A DNA stretch of 64,000 nt from an uncultured Oscillospiraceae bacterium (GCA_949285935.1 CASEAH010000011.1:1-64000); one strand, 5' to 3'; positions 34,942 through 45,849 are shown, counted from the stretch's first letter. The notes: a model not told the origin generated them from the letters alone. Translations and numbers: made by a program.

Positions 34942-35814
34942 ATGAATCCTGTTTTTCGCCGCCTGCTGGCTGTCGTGCTGACGGTGTGTATGCTGCTTTG
35001 GGCAGGTTTTGCCTTTGGAGAAGGGAAAACAGTGGCAGTTTCCGCTGTTTCTGAAGAGATCGATCTGGTGGTTCTCATGTACCATGCTGTTATGACCAAA
35101 GAGAGCCGGGCAGGAGATTACGTTATCACCCCTGAGGCTTTGGAGGCGGATCTGCGGTATATTTCCTCCCAGGGCTTCCGCACCGTGGTAATGGAGGATT
35201 TGATCGCCTATGTCCAGGATGGGCGGCCACTGCCGGATAAGCCCATTATGATCACCTTTGACGACGGCTATTACAACAATTATCTCAACGTCTATCCCCT
35301 GCTGCAAAAATATCAAATGAAAGCGGTAATTTCCATCATCGGCGCAAAAACGGAGGAATATTCAGCCCGCCCCGAAGAAAAGAATGAAAGCTATACCCAT
35401 CTGACCTGGGATATGATCCAGGAGATGCAGCAAAGCGGTTTGGTAGAGTTCCAAAACCACAGCTACGACCTGCATACCCTGGACCGCGGCCGCAAAGGCG
35501 CAGGAAAAAAGCAGGACGAATCGGAGGAAGCCTATCAGGCTATGCTCCGAAAGGATTTGACGCGGCTTCAGGAACTGTTTACCCAGTTCACCGGCACCGC
35601 TCCCACCACCTTCACCTACCCGTTTGGTTCGGTAAGCCCCAGTTCCTATCCGGTGGTGGAAGAACTGTTCCAGGCATCGCTGGATGCTCAGGGCCGGGTA
35701 TTCCACCTGACCCGCGATCCCCAATGCCTCTGGAGGATTCCCCGGTTTAACCGTCCCTGGGGTACCACGGCGGAGGAAATTATCCGCAAAGCTCTCCCTG
35801 AGGCTGTGAAGTAG
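34942..35814 (+). CDS. Secreted polysaccharide deacetylase
   Basis: A 290-residue carbohydrate esterase family 4 enzyme that removes acetyl groups from peptidoglycan or other glycans outside the cell. A signal peptide (NPVFRRLLAVVLTVCMLLWAGFAFG) is followed by the catalytic motif MITFDDGYYNNY, the zinc-binding HSYDLH block (H-S-x3-H-like), YPFGSVSPSSYPVV and RFNRPWG. Length and motifs fit the PgdA/PdaB-type deacetylases. ATG at 34942, GAGGAG nine bases upstream. A single gene divergent from the XRE regulator. Confidence 0.88.
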   Translation: MNPVFRRLLAVVLTVCMLLWAGFAFGEGKTVAVSAVSEEIDLVVLMYHAVMTKESRAGDYVITPEALEADLRYISSQGFRTVVMEDLIAYVQDGRPLPDKPIMITFDDGYYNNYLNVYPLLQKYQMKAVISIIGAKTEEYSARPEEKNESYTHLTWDMIQEMQQSGLVEFQNHSYDLHTLDRGRKGAGKKQDESEEAYQAMLRKDLTRLQELFTQFTGTAPTTFTYPFGSVSPSSYPVVEELFQASLDAQGRVFHLTRDPQCLWRIPRFNRPWGTTAEEIIRKALPEAVK

Positions 35815-35904
35815 CTGCCCGTCGCCTCCAAAAGGCTGTACAAGAGCCATCCGGAGCATTCCAACCGGCTTCGGATTATGGTATACTAAAAAAGCTCCAC
35901 CCTG

Positions 35905-36889
35905 GTGCGGCGGCGATGCAAGGGTACCGGAGAAGACTGTTTCGCCGTAGGATCCTTACATGGCAGGTATTGGTCCTGTCAGCCTGATTTTATGGGCCGC
36001 AGCCGGGGGCCTATGATGATGGAGGATTCCAACCCGGGAACTATCCGCATCTGGGTGGGCGGCGTCGCCCACAATATCTGCAAAAACGCGGCCCGCTTGG
36101 GTCTTCCCGTGCGGCTTATCTCCGCCGTCGGGGATGACCCGCAGGCTCATATCATACGGGACAGCTGCTGTCGGGCAGGAATGGATATCCGGCATTTTCT
36201 CACCCTTCCCGGCCGCAGTTCCAGCACTTACCTTTCCATCCACAGCCCGGAGGGAGAAAGGACAGTGGCGCTCTCGGAGATGCGTATCCTTCAGGAGCTG
36301 GGGACAGATCGCACGGAGGCGCGCCGGGAACTGCCGGCGGGTGCTGCGGCCATAGTGGCGGACTGAGGCTTCCCTCAGGAGGCGCTGGATGATGCGGCTC
36401 GCACCTTTGGGAGCCGGCTGCCGGTTTTTGCCGATTCTGTTTCCACGGTCCATGCCCGGAAGCTGCAAGGAAATCTGGAGGGTTTTCATACGGTTAAGCC
36501 CAATCTTCCGGAGGCCCGGGTAATGACGGAAAGGGAAATCACCCGAACCTGATGCTTGGGAGGAAGCCTGCCGGCGAATCCTGCGCCGGGGCGCTCGTCA
36601 TGCAGTAATAAGTCCGGGCCGTCAACGCGCTTTTTCCATGGATAAGGAGGACTGCTGCTTCCGGGTTCCCGCTTTCCCGCTGCGGCTGGTCATCAATGCC
36701 ACCGGCGCGGGAAACTGTTGTATGTGGGCGCTGGTTTTTGCCCATATCCGGAATATGCCGCAGGGACAAGCCCTGGACTTTGCTTCCGCCGCAGCTGCTC
36801 TGGCCCTTTCCCATATTGCTGCTATTGCCCCGCATCTGAGCGAAGCCGCTGTACGCAGGGCCCTGTCCCGGTATCCCTTCACGTCATAA
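35905..36889 (+). pseudogene. PfkB-family sugar kinase (pseudouridine-kinase-like) pseudogene
   Basis: Three separated blocks match one PfkB-type kinase: SNPGTIRIWVGGVAHNICKNAARLG and GDDPQAHIIRDSCCRAGMDI (35.99-36.2 kb); DSVSTVHARKLQ and HTVKPNLPEA (about 36.43-36.51 kb); and VINATGAGN with LDFASAAAALALS (36.69-36.82 kb). Stops at 36364 and 36550 and a frame change separate them, and the catalytic GAGD reads GAGN. The SNPG...GGV.HNI start fits pseudouridine kinase PsuK. No functional product is expected. Confidence 0.8.
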
Positions 36890-37209
36890 AAAAGCCGGGA
36901 CGATAAGCCCCATTCCCACGGCAGAAGCTGCCCAGGATCCCGTATTTCCAAGGCTTTTGGGACTCCCGCACAATACAAAGCATGTGCCGCCATTTGCCTT
37001 CTTTTCTCAGAGCCGCCGCAACACCGGATATGTTTATATCCCGGCGGCAAGGAATGTCTTTTACTTTTGCTTTTGCTTATACCATTTTCTCCGGCTGAGA
37101 TGCCGCTCCGGTTCGACTTCTCCATCCATCCGGACAAAGATGCGTCTGATTGTAGCCCTGCCGGGGTCGGTTTCCTCTTTCAAAATTATTTTCATTCAGG
37201 AGAATGTCC
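36890..37209. other. Intergenic, no gene seen
   Basis: Holds the 5' leader of the patatin gene; no ribosome site or family signature in either strand apart from that gene. Confidence 0.4.
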
Positions 37210-38568
37210 ATGCTTTCTTCTTTCTCACGCAAAAATTCTTTCCCGGCTGACAGCCCGCGCCGGGCCCTGGTTCTGGGGGGCGGGGGCGCCAAGGGCGCCT
37301 ATCAGATCGGCGTCTGGCAGGCATTCCGGGAGCTGGGGATTACCTTTCAGGTGGTCACCGGCACCTCAGTGGGGGCCCTCAACGGAGCGCTCATTGCCCA
37401 AGGCTCCTATAAAGAAGCCGTGGAAATGTGGGAAAACATGTCCAACGATCAGGTACTTGCCGATATTCCCCCCGTGGAAGCCGACGATCCGGGAAGCGTC
37501 CTGGGCGCCTATCGGGCCTATATCCGGGAAATCATTCGGAAAGGAGGGGTGGATACCGCTCCTTTGGAGGGCCGGATCCGCCAGCTGCTTGACGAGGACC
37601 GCTTGAGAAATTCCGGCATCCGGTACGGAGTGGTAACGGTAGCCATGGGGACCCTGCGTCCGGTGGAATTATTTGCGGAAGAGATGCCTCCCGGAACCAT
37701 AGCTGACTATATGATGGCATCCGCCTCCTGTTTCCCGGCCTTCCCGCCCCGGGAGATCGGGAATCAAAAATATATTGACGGGGGTTACCATGATCTGCTT
37801 CCGGTAGAGCTGGCCCTCCGGGCTCAGCCACCGGTAACGGAAGTCTATGTGGTGGACATTGACGGAATCGGGATCCGGCGCTCACCTGCGTCCCAAGTCC
37901 CTGTCCACACCATCCGCAGCCACTGGGATCTGGGCAGCATGCTGATTTTTGAGAGCAGCCGCTCCCGCAGGAATATCCGTCTGGGGTATCTGGATACCCT
38001 TAAGGTGTTGGGCCGCTGTGACGGCTGGGCATATGGGTTCCAATCGGGACAGAAATCCCTCCTGGAGCGCCGCTATCTGGAGCCGGTGCGGCAGATGTGG
38101 GAAGAGCTTTGGGCCACTCTGCCCGGACCGGGCAGGAACCAGCTGGACCGCTTGCTGCAGTCACGCCTTTCCGGTACCCTGTCCCATGGAAAGCCCAGCA
38201 GGCAAACGGAATCGGGGCTTCTTCTACACGCTGCCGAACTTGCAGGAGAACTTCTGGGTCTGGATCCTACCCCGCTCTATACCGTGGAAAGCTTTAACCG
38301 GGAGCTGCGGGAGATTCTGGCCAAAGCCCGACAGGAAAGCGGACCCGAAGCGGTTGGAGAAGCTTTAAAAAGACTTCCTGTTACCCGCCTGGGAGAATCC
38401 CTTCGGGAATTGGCAGGGGGCACGCTTTTGCAGTTGGCTATGGATGCCATCCGCCAGCAGCTGATGGGGGGCGAGCCTTTTTTCCGTTCCGAGCTGCTGG
38501 CTGTCACAGCCCCGCGTCAGACCCTGGCCGCTTTGTATCTGCTGGCTCTGGAACGGGAGACACTGTGA
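37210..38568 (+). CDS. Patatin-like phospholipase
   Basis: A 452-residue lipid acyl hydrolase. Seen: the oxyanion loop [12 protein letters not shown] near residue 22, the nucleophile motif GTSVGAL, the catalytic Asp in DGGYHDLLP, and a long C-terminal region of unclear fold. The Ser/Asp dyad is complete, so it should be active. The ATG at 37210 lies seven bases after AGGAG; the in-frame ATG at 37204 is too near that site. Cellular location is probably cytoplasmic (no signal peptide). Substrate is likely a phospholipid; the biological role is unknown. Confidence 0.85.
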   Translation: MLSSFSRKNSFPADSPRRALVLGGGGAKGAYQIGVWQAFRELGITFQVVTGTSVGALNGALIAQGSYKEAVEMWENMSNDQVLADIPPVEADDPGSVLGAYRAYIREIIRKGGVDTAPLEGRIRQLLDEDRLRNSGIRYGVVTVAMGTLRPVELFAEEMPPGTIADYMMASASCFPAFPPREIGNQKYIDGGYHDLLPVELALRAQPPVTEVYVVDIDGIGIRRSPASQVPVHTIRSHWDLGSMLIFESSRSRRNIRLGYLDTLKVLGRCDGWAYGFQSGQKSLLERRYLEPVRQMWEELWATLPGPGRNQLDRLLQSRLSGTLSHGKPSRQTESGLLLHAAELAGELLGLDPTPLYTVESFNRELREILAKARQESGPEAVGEALKRLPVTRLGESLRELAGGTLLQLAMDAIRQQLMGGEPFFRSELLAVTAPRQTLAALYLLALERETL

Positions 38569-38661
38569 TGCTGCTTTCATCTCACGGCATCCGGAGTACA
38601 GACAGCATCTGCTTTGGCGTTTTCATCCTTCTTCCATAAACACACTCTGTTTTTACCATGC

Positions 38662-38726
38662 AAAAGACCTTCCGGCCATATCCCTGCGGCTGATTGCTGC
38701 AAGGGTATTATGCTGGAAGGTCTTTT
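38662..38726. terminator. Bidirectional terminator
   Basis: AAAAGACCTTCCGGC (38662-38676) pairs with GCTGGAAGGTCTTTT (38712-38726), with an inner hairpin in the loop and a T-run after. It lies between the patatin gene and the GntR operon. Confidence 0.75.
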
Positions 38727-38797
38727 TTCTGCAGGTTTTGGAATTTCCTGTACAGTGGAGAACATTTTCTATAAAATCCGGAAACAGGATTTCCCTC

Positions 38798-38848
38798 TTG
38801 ACAGCGCCTCACATGTGTGATACTGTATATATACGATATATACAGTAT
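38798..38848 (+). promoter_or_regulatory. Sigma-A promoter and YtrA-type operator of the GntR-ABC operon
   Basis: TTGACA (38798-38803), 17 bases, TACTGT (38821-38826). Over the -10 lies a perfect 12-base inverted repeat: ATACTGTATATA (38820-38831), five bases, TATATACAGTAT (38837-38848). Autorepression by the GntR protein encoded right after is the natural reading. Confidence 0.85.
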
Positions 38849-38860
38849 GGAGGGGACACA

Positions 38861-39241
38861 TTGGACATTATCCTGAGCAATTCCAGTCCCAGACCCATTT
38901 ATGAACAGATTGCCCTGCAGGTCAAGGCCCAGATCATTAGCGGACAGCTTTCCCAGGGGGATCCTCTGCCTTCCATGCGGCAGCTGGCCAAAGACCTGCG
39001 AATCAGCGTCATTACCACCAAGCGGGCCTATGAGGAACTGGAGCAGGCAGGCTTTATTGAAACTGTAGCCGGCAAAGGGTGTTTTGTAGCCGGCGCCAAT
39101 ACTGACGTACTGCGGGAAGAGCAACTCTCCCGGGTTCGGGAACATCTGGCTGCGGCAGCGGAAGCCGCCCGCATCGGCGGCATCTCCTTTCAGGAGGTCC
39201 TGTCGCTGCTGCGGGAGCTTCTGGACGCTCCGCCGCCCTGA
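38861..39241 (+). CDS. GntR-family regulator, YtrA subfamily
   Basis: A 126-residue repressor with the N-terminal winged helix (RPIYEQIALQVKAQIISGQL, LPSMRQLAKDLRISVITTKRAYEELEQAGFIETVAGKG) and a short C-terminal helical tail, without a ligand domain, as usual in YtrA. TTG start at 38861, GGAGGGG upstream. First gene of the operon GntR-ATPase-permease; in Bacillus this layout responds to cell-wall antibiotics. Confidence 0.9.
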   Translation: MDIILSNSSPRPIYEQIALQVKAQIISGQLSQGDPLPSMRQLAKDLRISVITTKRAYEELEQAGFIETVAGKGCFVAGANTDVLREEQLSRVREHLAAAAEAARIGGISFQEVLSLLRELLDAPPP

Positions 39242-39318
39242 TAGCAGATGCGCGGTTTGGCGGGGAGGGCTTTCCCCGGTGGTACGCCGGAGCAACCCGG
39301 CAGAAGGGAGCAATTGCA

Positions 39319-40182
39319 ATGGACAATCAACTGGCACTGGAACTGAAAGAAGTTACCAAAGAATATCCCGGCTTTTCATTAAAAATGGATCTGGCCCTTC
39401 CTCAGGGCGCTATTTTGGGACTGATCGGTTCCAATGGCGCGGGGAAAACCACCACGCTGCGGATGATCCTGGGATTGGCGGCCCCGGACAGCGGCAGTAT
39501 CCGGCTTTGGGGGCAGGACGTCTCCCGGCTGCCCCCCGCAGTTCGGGAGGAAATCGGTGTGGTGTTTGATGAAAATTCCTTTCACGAATCCCGCACACCT
39601 CTGCAGATGGGCCGCATTTTAAGCGGTATCTACCGTACCTGGGACACATCCTGCTACAGCAGCCTTCTGGAACGGCTGGAACTGCCTGCGCGAAAAAAGA
39701 TTCAGGATTTTTCCCGGGGGATGAAGATGAAGCTGGCCATTGCCTGCGCTCTTTCCCACCGGCCCCGGCTTCTTCTCCTGGACGAACCCACCAGCGGTCT
39801 GGACCCGGTGGTGAGGCTGCAGATCCTGGATATTTTTCAGGAGTTTCTCCAGGATGAAACCCATTCCATCCTCCTCTCCTCCCATATTACCACCGACCTG
39901 TCCCGGATCGCCGATTATGTGGTCTTTATGGATCGGGGACGGATCATCCTTCAGGGGGAAAAAGACGCCCTGCTGGAGCATTACGGCATCCTGAAAGGTC
40001 CTGCCGCCCAGGCGGAAGAGCTGGATCCTTCGGAGGTACTGGGACTGGAAACCGGGCCGCATGGTTTTTCGGCGCTGGTGCGGGAACGAAGCGTTTTCCG
40101 TACCCGTTACCCCCACATGGTCATAGACCCTCCCACATTGGACGATATACTTTTCTACTTGACGCGAGGTGATGGAAAATGA
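39319..40182 (+). CDS. ABC transporter ATP-binding protein (YtrB-type)
   Basis: A 287-residue ATPase. Seen: Walker A GSNGAGKTTTLR near residue 40, signature FSRGMKMKLAIACALSH, Walker B LLLLDEPTSGLDPV, and the switch His in LSSHITTDLSRI, with a C-terminal tail of about 60 residues. ATG at 39319 with AAGGGAG. Its stop overlaps the permease start (ATGA), so they are translationally coupled. Confidence 0.9.
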   Translation: MDNQLALELKEVTKEYPGFSLKMDLALPQGAILGLIGSNGAGKTTTLRMILGLAAPDSGSIRLWGQDVSRLPPAVREEIGVVFDENSFHESRTPLQMGRILSGIYRTWDTSCYSSLLERLELPARKKIQDFSRGMKMKLAIACALSHRPRLLLLDEPTSGLDPVVRLQILDIFQEFLQDETHSILLSSHITTDLSRIADYVVFMDRGRIILQGEKDALLEHYGILKGPAAQAEELDPSEVLGLETGPHGFSALVRERSVFRTRYPHMVIDPPTLDDILFYLTRGDGK

Positions 40183-40814
40183 AAGGGCTGCTTCTCAATG
40201 ATCTGTATACCGTCCGCAGCTACGGACGGACTTTGGGCCTGTATTTTGCGGTCTTTGGCGGGATTTCAGTTATTACGGGCAATCCCTCCTACGCCTTTAC
40301 TCTGGCGGTAGTTCTGGTAATGACCATCACCCTTTCCTGCTTTACCTATGATGAGTTTTACCACTGGGAGCGCTACGCGGCGGCAGCCCCTGTCAGCCGC
40401 CGGCAGATCGTAGCTGCCCGGTATCTCCTGCTCCTGCTTCTTGCGGCAGCCGGCAGCATCCTTTCATTGGCCTGTATTGCCGTGGCGTCTCTCCTGAGTC
40501 CCCAGGTGGACCTGCCGGAAGCTGTCGTCTCTCTTTTCGCCGCTGTAACCGTGGATACCACCCTGTTTTCCCTGTCCATCCCCTTCCTGTACAAATTCGG
40601 TTCGCAGAAAGGGCGGGGTGTGATGATGTTTCTCTTCGGCCTGGTCTTTGTTCTGGCGGTTTCCCTTTCTTACTGGAAAAAATTTTTCCCTGCCCTTCCC
40701 CAGGGAATCCCCCTTGCAATCCTGACGGCAGGAGGTTTGATTTTGTGCGTGGCGCTGTTCCTTGGCTCGTTTTTCGTTTCCGTAGCCGTCTACAGCAAAA
40801 AGGAACTGAGATAG
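40179..40814 (+). CDS. ABC-2 type transporter permease
   Basis: A 211-residue membrane protein with about six membrane segments (for example TLGLYFAVFGGISVITG, LLLLLLAAAGSILSLACI, VMMFLFGLVFVLAVSLSYW, GIPLAILTAGGLILCVALFLG). It has the ERYAAAAPVSRRQIVAARYL cytoplasmic loop typical of this ABC-2 subfamily. ATG overlaps the ATPase stop. The last gene of the YtrA-type operon. Confidence 0.85.
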   Translation: MKGLLLNDLYTVRSYGRTLGLYFAVFGGISVITGNPSYAFTLAVVLVMTITLSCFTYDEFYHWERYAAAAPVSRRQIVAARYLLLLLLAAAGSILSLACIAVASLLSPQVDLPEAVVSLFAAVTVDTTLFSLSIPFLYKFGSQKGRGVMMFLFGLVFVLAVSLSYWKKFFPALPQGIPLAILTAGGLILCVALFLGSFFVSVAVYSKKELR

Positions 40815-40863
40815 AGGTAAATTTTTGTTGCTCCAATACCCCATTCAGAATATTGATCTTTAT

Positions 40864-40900
40864 AAAAAGTGGCTGTTGCAAAATGCAACAGCCACTTTTT
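40864..40900. terminator. Bidirectional terminator
   Basis: AAAAAGTGGCTGTTGCA pairs perfectly with TGCAACAGCCACTTTTT around a three-base loop, serving the GntR-ABC operon and the converging AT-rich gene. Confidence 0.9.
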
Positions 40901-40903
40901 ATA

Positions 40904-41290
40904 TTATCGCGGTTCTAACACCAAAAAATTTTCTAAGCTTTTATCTCTTTTCACGCTATATCGTGTTGTTTTCTTTTGGGTTCCAATTCCAAGCACTCCA
41001 AACATTTTTTCCAAATGCGCCTTGGATGACAACTCTATTCCTCCAACCGGTTTTCCATTTGCTTGTTTTCTTTTAATTACAATAGAGTTCGGGGTACTCT
41101 CCTCTAAAAATTGAATTCCAAATGCAGATGATTGCTCACTGTCACTAAAGATTTCTGCAAATTTATATTTCTCATAATTATCTATCAATTCACACGCCGC
41201 CACATTTAACCCAATTCTCCCATATCCAATACTTGCACTCGGCACATTTCTAACTTTCGCTCTATTTTCTACTTCGACTTTTTTCCACAT
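40904..41290 (-). CDS. AT-rich orphan protein A, function unknown
   Basis: A 128-residue protein that begins MWKKVEVENRAKVRNVPSASIG and ends with a basic stretch (TQKKTTRYSVKRDK). No membrane segment, no recognisable family. It may carry a small mixed alpha/beta fold (YGRIGLNVAACELIDNYEKYKFAEIF). Codon use is AT-rich, unlike the flanking genes, which suggests recent transfer. An ATG start with ggggg-rich upstream region. It lies just before a second AT-rich gene on the same strand, about 120 bases away, and may be cotranscribed with it. Confidence 0.6.
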   Translation of the reverse strand: MWKKVEVENRAKVRNVPSASIGYGRIGLNVAACELIDNYEKYKFAEIFSDSEQSSAFGIQFLEESTPNSIVIKRKQANGKPVGGIELSSKAHLEKMFGVLGIGTQKKTTRYSVKRDKSLENFLVLEPR

Positions 41291-41414
41291 GCTTTTTCCC
41301 CCTTATCTTATTTTATAAAATTTATATCAACTTACAGAGATTCAGCGTCTTATCCACGCTTTAATTTTCGAAAACTTTTATACAAAGAACAGCAGAACAA
41401 AATATTCCTACCTT

Positions 41415-41684
41415 TTATTCCAAATCTGTTTTTTTATGCCACGGGTCCCTTCTTTTTATCCCTCTTATTATTGCAGTATATAGATCTGTCGAATCAACGG
41501 TTACCCATTCTTCCCTGGATTGCAATATCTTTCTTTCAATTAAAAAAGTTATTTTTAAAACCTCTGGATCTTTTGTTTCTTCTATTTTAAGCAATTGATC
41601 GATATTTAGTTTTTTATTAGTTCTTCCCCCTTGCCTCAATAAGGTTTTGTGGCTAACCAAAGATTTTGAGGGCTCATTTTTCAT
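41415..41684 (-). CDS. AT-rich orphan protein B, function unknown
   Basis: An 89-residue charged protein: GRTNKKLNIDQLLKIEETKDPEVLKITFLIERKILQSREE. Predominantly helical by inspection, with no membrane segment or metal motif. No family is recognised. Same strand and base composition as orphan gene A, with its ATG at 41684 upstream of it, so it would be the first gene of a small operon. Flanked by a 250-base, very AT-rich promoter-side region. Confidence 0.55.
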   Translation of the reverse strand: MKNEPSKSLVSHKTLLRQGGRTNKKLNIDQLLKIEETKDPEVLKITFLIERKILQSREEWVTVDSTDLYTAIIRGIKRRDPWHKKTDLE

Positions 41685-41945
41685 ATCAGAAGCTCTCCTC
41701 TCTCATCATTTTTACTAATTCGGATATTGCTGCTTTAAAATTTTACAATTTAGTCTTGTATAAATTATATGACATTAATTCTCTGAATCATCTTCTCTAT
41801 ATCCAATTAATTTATTATATTTGTATACACATCTGTGTATACTTCCACTCGTTTAATCATTTTTTGTTTATTAATTTTATTTTACTTATTTATCGATTTA
41901 TTGTCAATATTATTTAATCATTACATTAATTTTATCTAAATTAAC

Positions 41946-41974
41946 TTGACAACGCCCTGCAAGAAGGCTATACT
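41946..41974 (+). promoter_or_regulatory. Sigma-A promoter of ribU
   Basis: TTGACA (41946-41951), 17 bases, TATACT (41969-41974); the RNA would start near the FMN riboswitch. Confidence 0.85.
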
Positions 41975-41987
41975 GTACATGGTTTTG

Positions 41988-42140
<153 letters not shown>

Positions 42141-42184
42141 GGCTGCTTTTCCCATGCCCTTTGGGCGGGAAGCCTGCGACCATT

Positions 42185-42215
42185 CGCCCTTGATCCCTTT
42201 TGGGGACCAAGGGCG
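42185..42215 (+). terminator. Expression-platform terminator of the FMN riboswitch
   Basis: CGCCCTTG-CCC pairs with GGG-CAAGGGCG, followed by TTTTTGTTTCC, between the aptamer and ribU. Confidence 0.85.
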
Positions 42216-42282
42216 TTTTTGTTTCCGACAACACCCCCGAACAAACCTGCAAAAATATTCTATTTTTTTGGAGGTTGGCAGC

Positions 42283-42828
42283 ATGCAAAGAACATCTCAG
42301 CGCACCAGAAGAATCACCATTCTCGGCCTCATGGCCGCCGTTTCCATTATTCTGGTCTATTTTATCCGTTTCCCCATTTTCCCGTCGGCGCCCTTTTTGG
42401 AGTACGATCCCGCCGATATCCCCATTTTTATCTGCACTTTTCTGTTCGGGCCATGGTGGGGCCTGGCTTTGACGGTAGTGGTCAGCTTTATCCAGGGCTT
42501 TACCGTAAGTGCCGGCAGTACCATCATCGGTGTGATCATGCACATTCTGGCAACCGGATCTTTCGCTCTGGTGGCCGGCTTTCTGTACCGGCGCAATAAA
42601 ACCCGCCGCAGCGCCGTTGTCGCGCTTCTGGCCGGGGTTGTGGTGATGGTTGCGGTCATGGCCCTCTGCAATCTGGTTTTCACCCCCATCTTTATGAAGA
42701 CTCCTGTGGACGTGGTGCTCCAGATGCTGGTGCCGGTGATCATCCCCTTCAATCTCATTAAAGCCGGAGCCAATGCCGCCATTACCTTCCTGGTATACAA
42801 AAAGCTGGCCGGCGTCATCCCTCACTGA
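42283..42828 (+). CDS. ribU: Riboflavin transporter RibU (ECF S component)
   Basis: Membrane substrate-binding unit of 181 residues that imports riboflavin with an energy-coupling factor module encoded elsewhere. About five to six membrane segments; the block IFPSAPFLEYDPADIPIFICTFLFGPWWGL is typical of RibU. ATG at 42283 with TTGGAGG. The FMN riboswitch upstream identifies the substrate. Confidence 0.93.
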   Translation: MQRTSQRTRRITILGLMAAVSIILVYFIRFPIFPSAPFLEYDPADIPIFICTFLFGPWWGLALTVVVSFIQGFTVSAGSTIIGVIMHILATGSFALVAGFLYRRNKTRRSAVVALLAGVVVMVAVMALCNLVFTPIFMKTPVDVVLQMLVPVIIPFNLIKAGANAAITFLVYKKLAGVIPH

Positions 42829-43087
42829 GGGCTTTCCTGTCTGCTCTCACGCATGTTCTTATCTGCCTTTTATGGATTACCGGCGGTATTCTTCCTCTTG
42901 GCGAAACACGCGGGCAGTATTCCCCCCACAGGAAAGCTTTCCTTCTCCTTTAGGCAGGAGTCCTAATTTAGATTTGTGTTGGTAAAAGCCCGTTTCGCCA
43001 AACCTTTCGTCGAAATGCACAAGGAAACGCAGTCGCATTTTTCAAAGTGAGAATGTATTGAGAACCAACATTTTAGTTGACCAAAAC
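42829..43087. other. Intergenic, no gene seen
   Basis: After ribU. It contains a small palindrome (GGAAAGCTTTCC at about 42932) and no gene with a ribosome site. Confidence 0.35.
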
Positions 43088-43120
43088 AAAAGGCGTTGCC
43101 TTTGCAAGCAACGCCTTTTT
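43088..43120. terminator. Bidirectional terminator
   Basis: AAAAGGCGTTGC pairs with GCAACGCCTTTTT around a small loop, between ribU and the converging DUF4236 pseudogene. Confidence 0.8.
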
Positions 43121-43146
43121 ACAATTTATAACAGATGGATAATTGT

Positions 43147-44155
43147 TTAATCAGTGCTTGAGTTCGAAAACATGAATACAGTATTCAACCCCGATGCCGA
43201 TTTCAATTCTATTTCTCCGTAAAGACAAATTGGTAGCTGACGATTATCCTTGAAACGCTTATCTGGTCCACCAGATTTATTGACGTATTTCCATGTTCTA
43301 TCCACTACCAGAGCATCGTGTGGAATGCTTTCGTTCTCTATGAAACGTGTTGTATGCGTTGAAGTTTCTATGTCCGCATAGTTTAATGCTCCGACCGTAC
43401 CCTTTTGAATAATAAACAACTTATCAGGGAAGGAATACAAGAGTTTCATTACCTGACTTGAACGCAACTACTGGAGCATTTGTTTTGAACGGAAAGGGAG
43501 CTTTCGTAGAAGCTGTACAAGCAACTCGTTTTACTGTATTAGAGGCGCCAGCCTCATACTTTTTGTCTATGACTTTACTAGTTTGCATAATACGCCATAT
43601 TCGATTGCTATTTGCAACCTTCAACATAGCATTTATGCGTTGATTAATTTCGTCCTGTTTGTCGGCATCGATTGTATAGTCTAACTCGACCAAGCCTGAT
43701 TTCTTAACATATATTTTTAGGATAACAAAGCCTAACAAGATAATAAAAAGAGGTGGCGTGCCGAAACTGAGCAGTAGAGATACCCATATGCCAACGGTTG
43801 AGATTTTATTTATGAATAAAGATTTTTTGATAGTATCAAGGATATCTTCTAACCCATCAGATACCATATTTGTTGCCGCGCCGTTAACGATTTCTTCTGT
43901 ATCGTAATGGTTAGCATTGATAGTCGGTGCAGGTGGCGCAGGAAAATTCGAGCGCTTTTCACGCCTACTTTTACCTGTTTCATCCACAAAAGATATGCCA
44001 GTACCAGGAATGGAAGCCGTTCTACGAGTTGTCCCTCAAGCAGTTTTGGTAATGCGGTATCCTTTAACACCCCAACTGTAACCAATTCCAGATTTGCTAA
44101 TATTGACTCTGAAGCCGCCACCTAAATTGATGCTTTTTCTATACCTAAAGCCCAT
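43147..44155 (-). pseudogene. DUF4236 protein gene with a nonsense codon and a frameshift
   Basis: The minus-strand frame starts MGFRYRKSINLGGGFRVNIS, the DUF4236 signature, but codon 40 is TGA (44036-44038) where the family reads TA-K/R-GTTRRTASIPGTG; a CGA or AGA to TGA change would explain it. The frame then continues to NETLVFLP and stops, while the true end (LYSFPDKLFIIQKGTVGALNYADIE) lies in another frame from about 43452. So two lesions inactivate it. DUF4236 proteins are of unknown function, with a membrane segment near the middle (ISTVGIWVSLLLSFGTPPLF). Confidence 0.8.
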
Positions 44156-44313
44156 AGCAATCCCTCCCCGTTGCAGTTCTAATTTGATTATAGCATTTGT
44201 TTGTGCTTTCTTCAATTTGTAACAATTATTGATAATGGTCTCACTTTTTGGTGACTATGCCGGAGTTTAGAACCACCAACAAATATCAGAATTAAGACGG
44301 GCAGGATCCCCTG

Positions 44314-44343
44314 TTGACAAAAACGGGCAGTTTGTGCTATTCT
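44314..44343 (+). promoter_or_regulatory. Sigma-A promoter of metK
   Basis: TTGACA (44314-44319), 18 bases, TATTCT (44338-44343). Confidence 0.7.
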
Positions 44344-44365
44344 ATTATGGTCAACTGAATATCGT

Positions 44366-44495
44366 CTTATCAAGAGTGGTGGAGGGAACAGACCCTGTGA
44401 AGCCCGGCAACCTGTCCCAAAAGGATAAGGTGCCAAATTCTGCGGAGATTTCCGAGAGATGAGAATCATTGAACGCTCGGGCTCGCCCGGGCGTT
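44366..44495 (+). ncRNA. SAM-I (S-box) riboswitch and terminator
   Basis: S-box features: CTTATCAAGAGTGGTGGAGG, ACTGGCCC-like ACAGACCCTGTGAAGCCCGGCAAC region, GGTGCCAAATTC and the closing GAGAGATGAG. An intrinsic terminator (stem 44472-44495, then TTTTTTG) follows. SAM would repress metK. Confidence 0.95.
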
Positions 44496-44535
44496 TTTTG
44501 TTCCGGGTAAGCTGCTTATGAAAGGATGTCGAAAA

Positions 44536-45711
<1,176 letters not shown>

Positions 45712-45742
45712 CAACAGCAAACTTTTTCAGCCAGCACTTCAT

Positions 45743-45770
45743 GCGGCGGGGGACCTCTGTCTCCCGCTGC
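45743..45770 (+). terminator. Terminator after metK
   Basis: GCGGCGGGGGAC and GTCTCCCGCTGC pair around CTCT, followed by TTTGTTGTT. Confidence 0.75.
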
Positions 45771-45795
45771 TTTGTTGTTAAGGTACCTGTCCGGC

Positions 45796-45823
45796 ACTTT
45801 CCAGAGAGGGTGTGCATAGAATA
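45796..45823 (+). promoter_or_regulatory. Sigma-K-type promoter of the collagen-like gene
   Basis: AC (45796-45797), 17 bases, CATAGAATA (45815-45823). The -10 is an exact match to CATANNNTA. It fits late mother-cell expression of an exosporium or coat protein. Confidence 0.65.
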
Positions 45824-45849
45824 CATCAGACCACAACAGGAAGGTTGGC

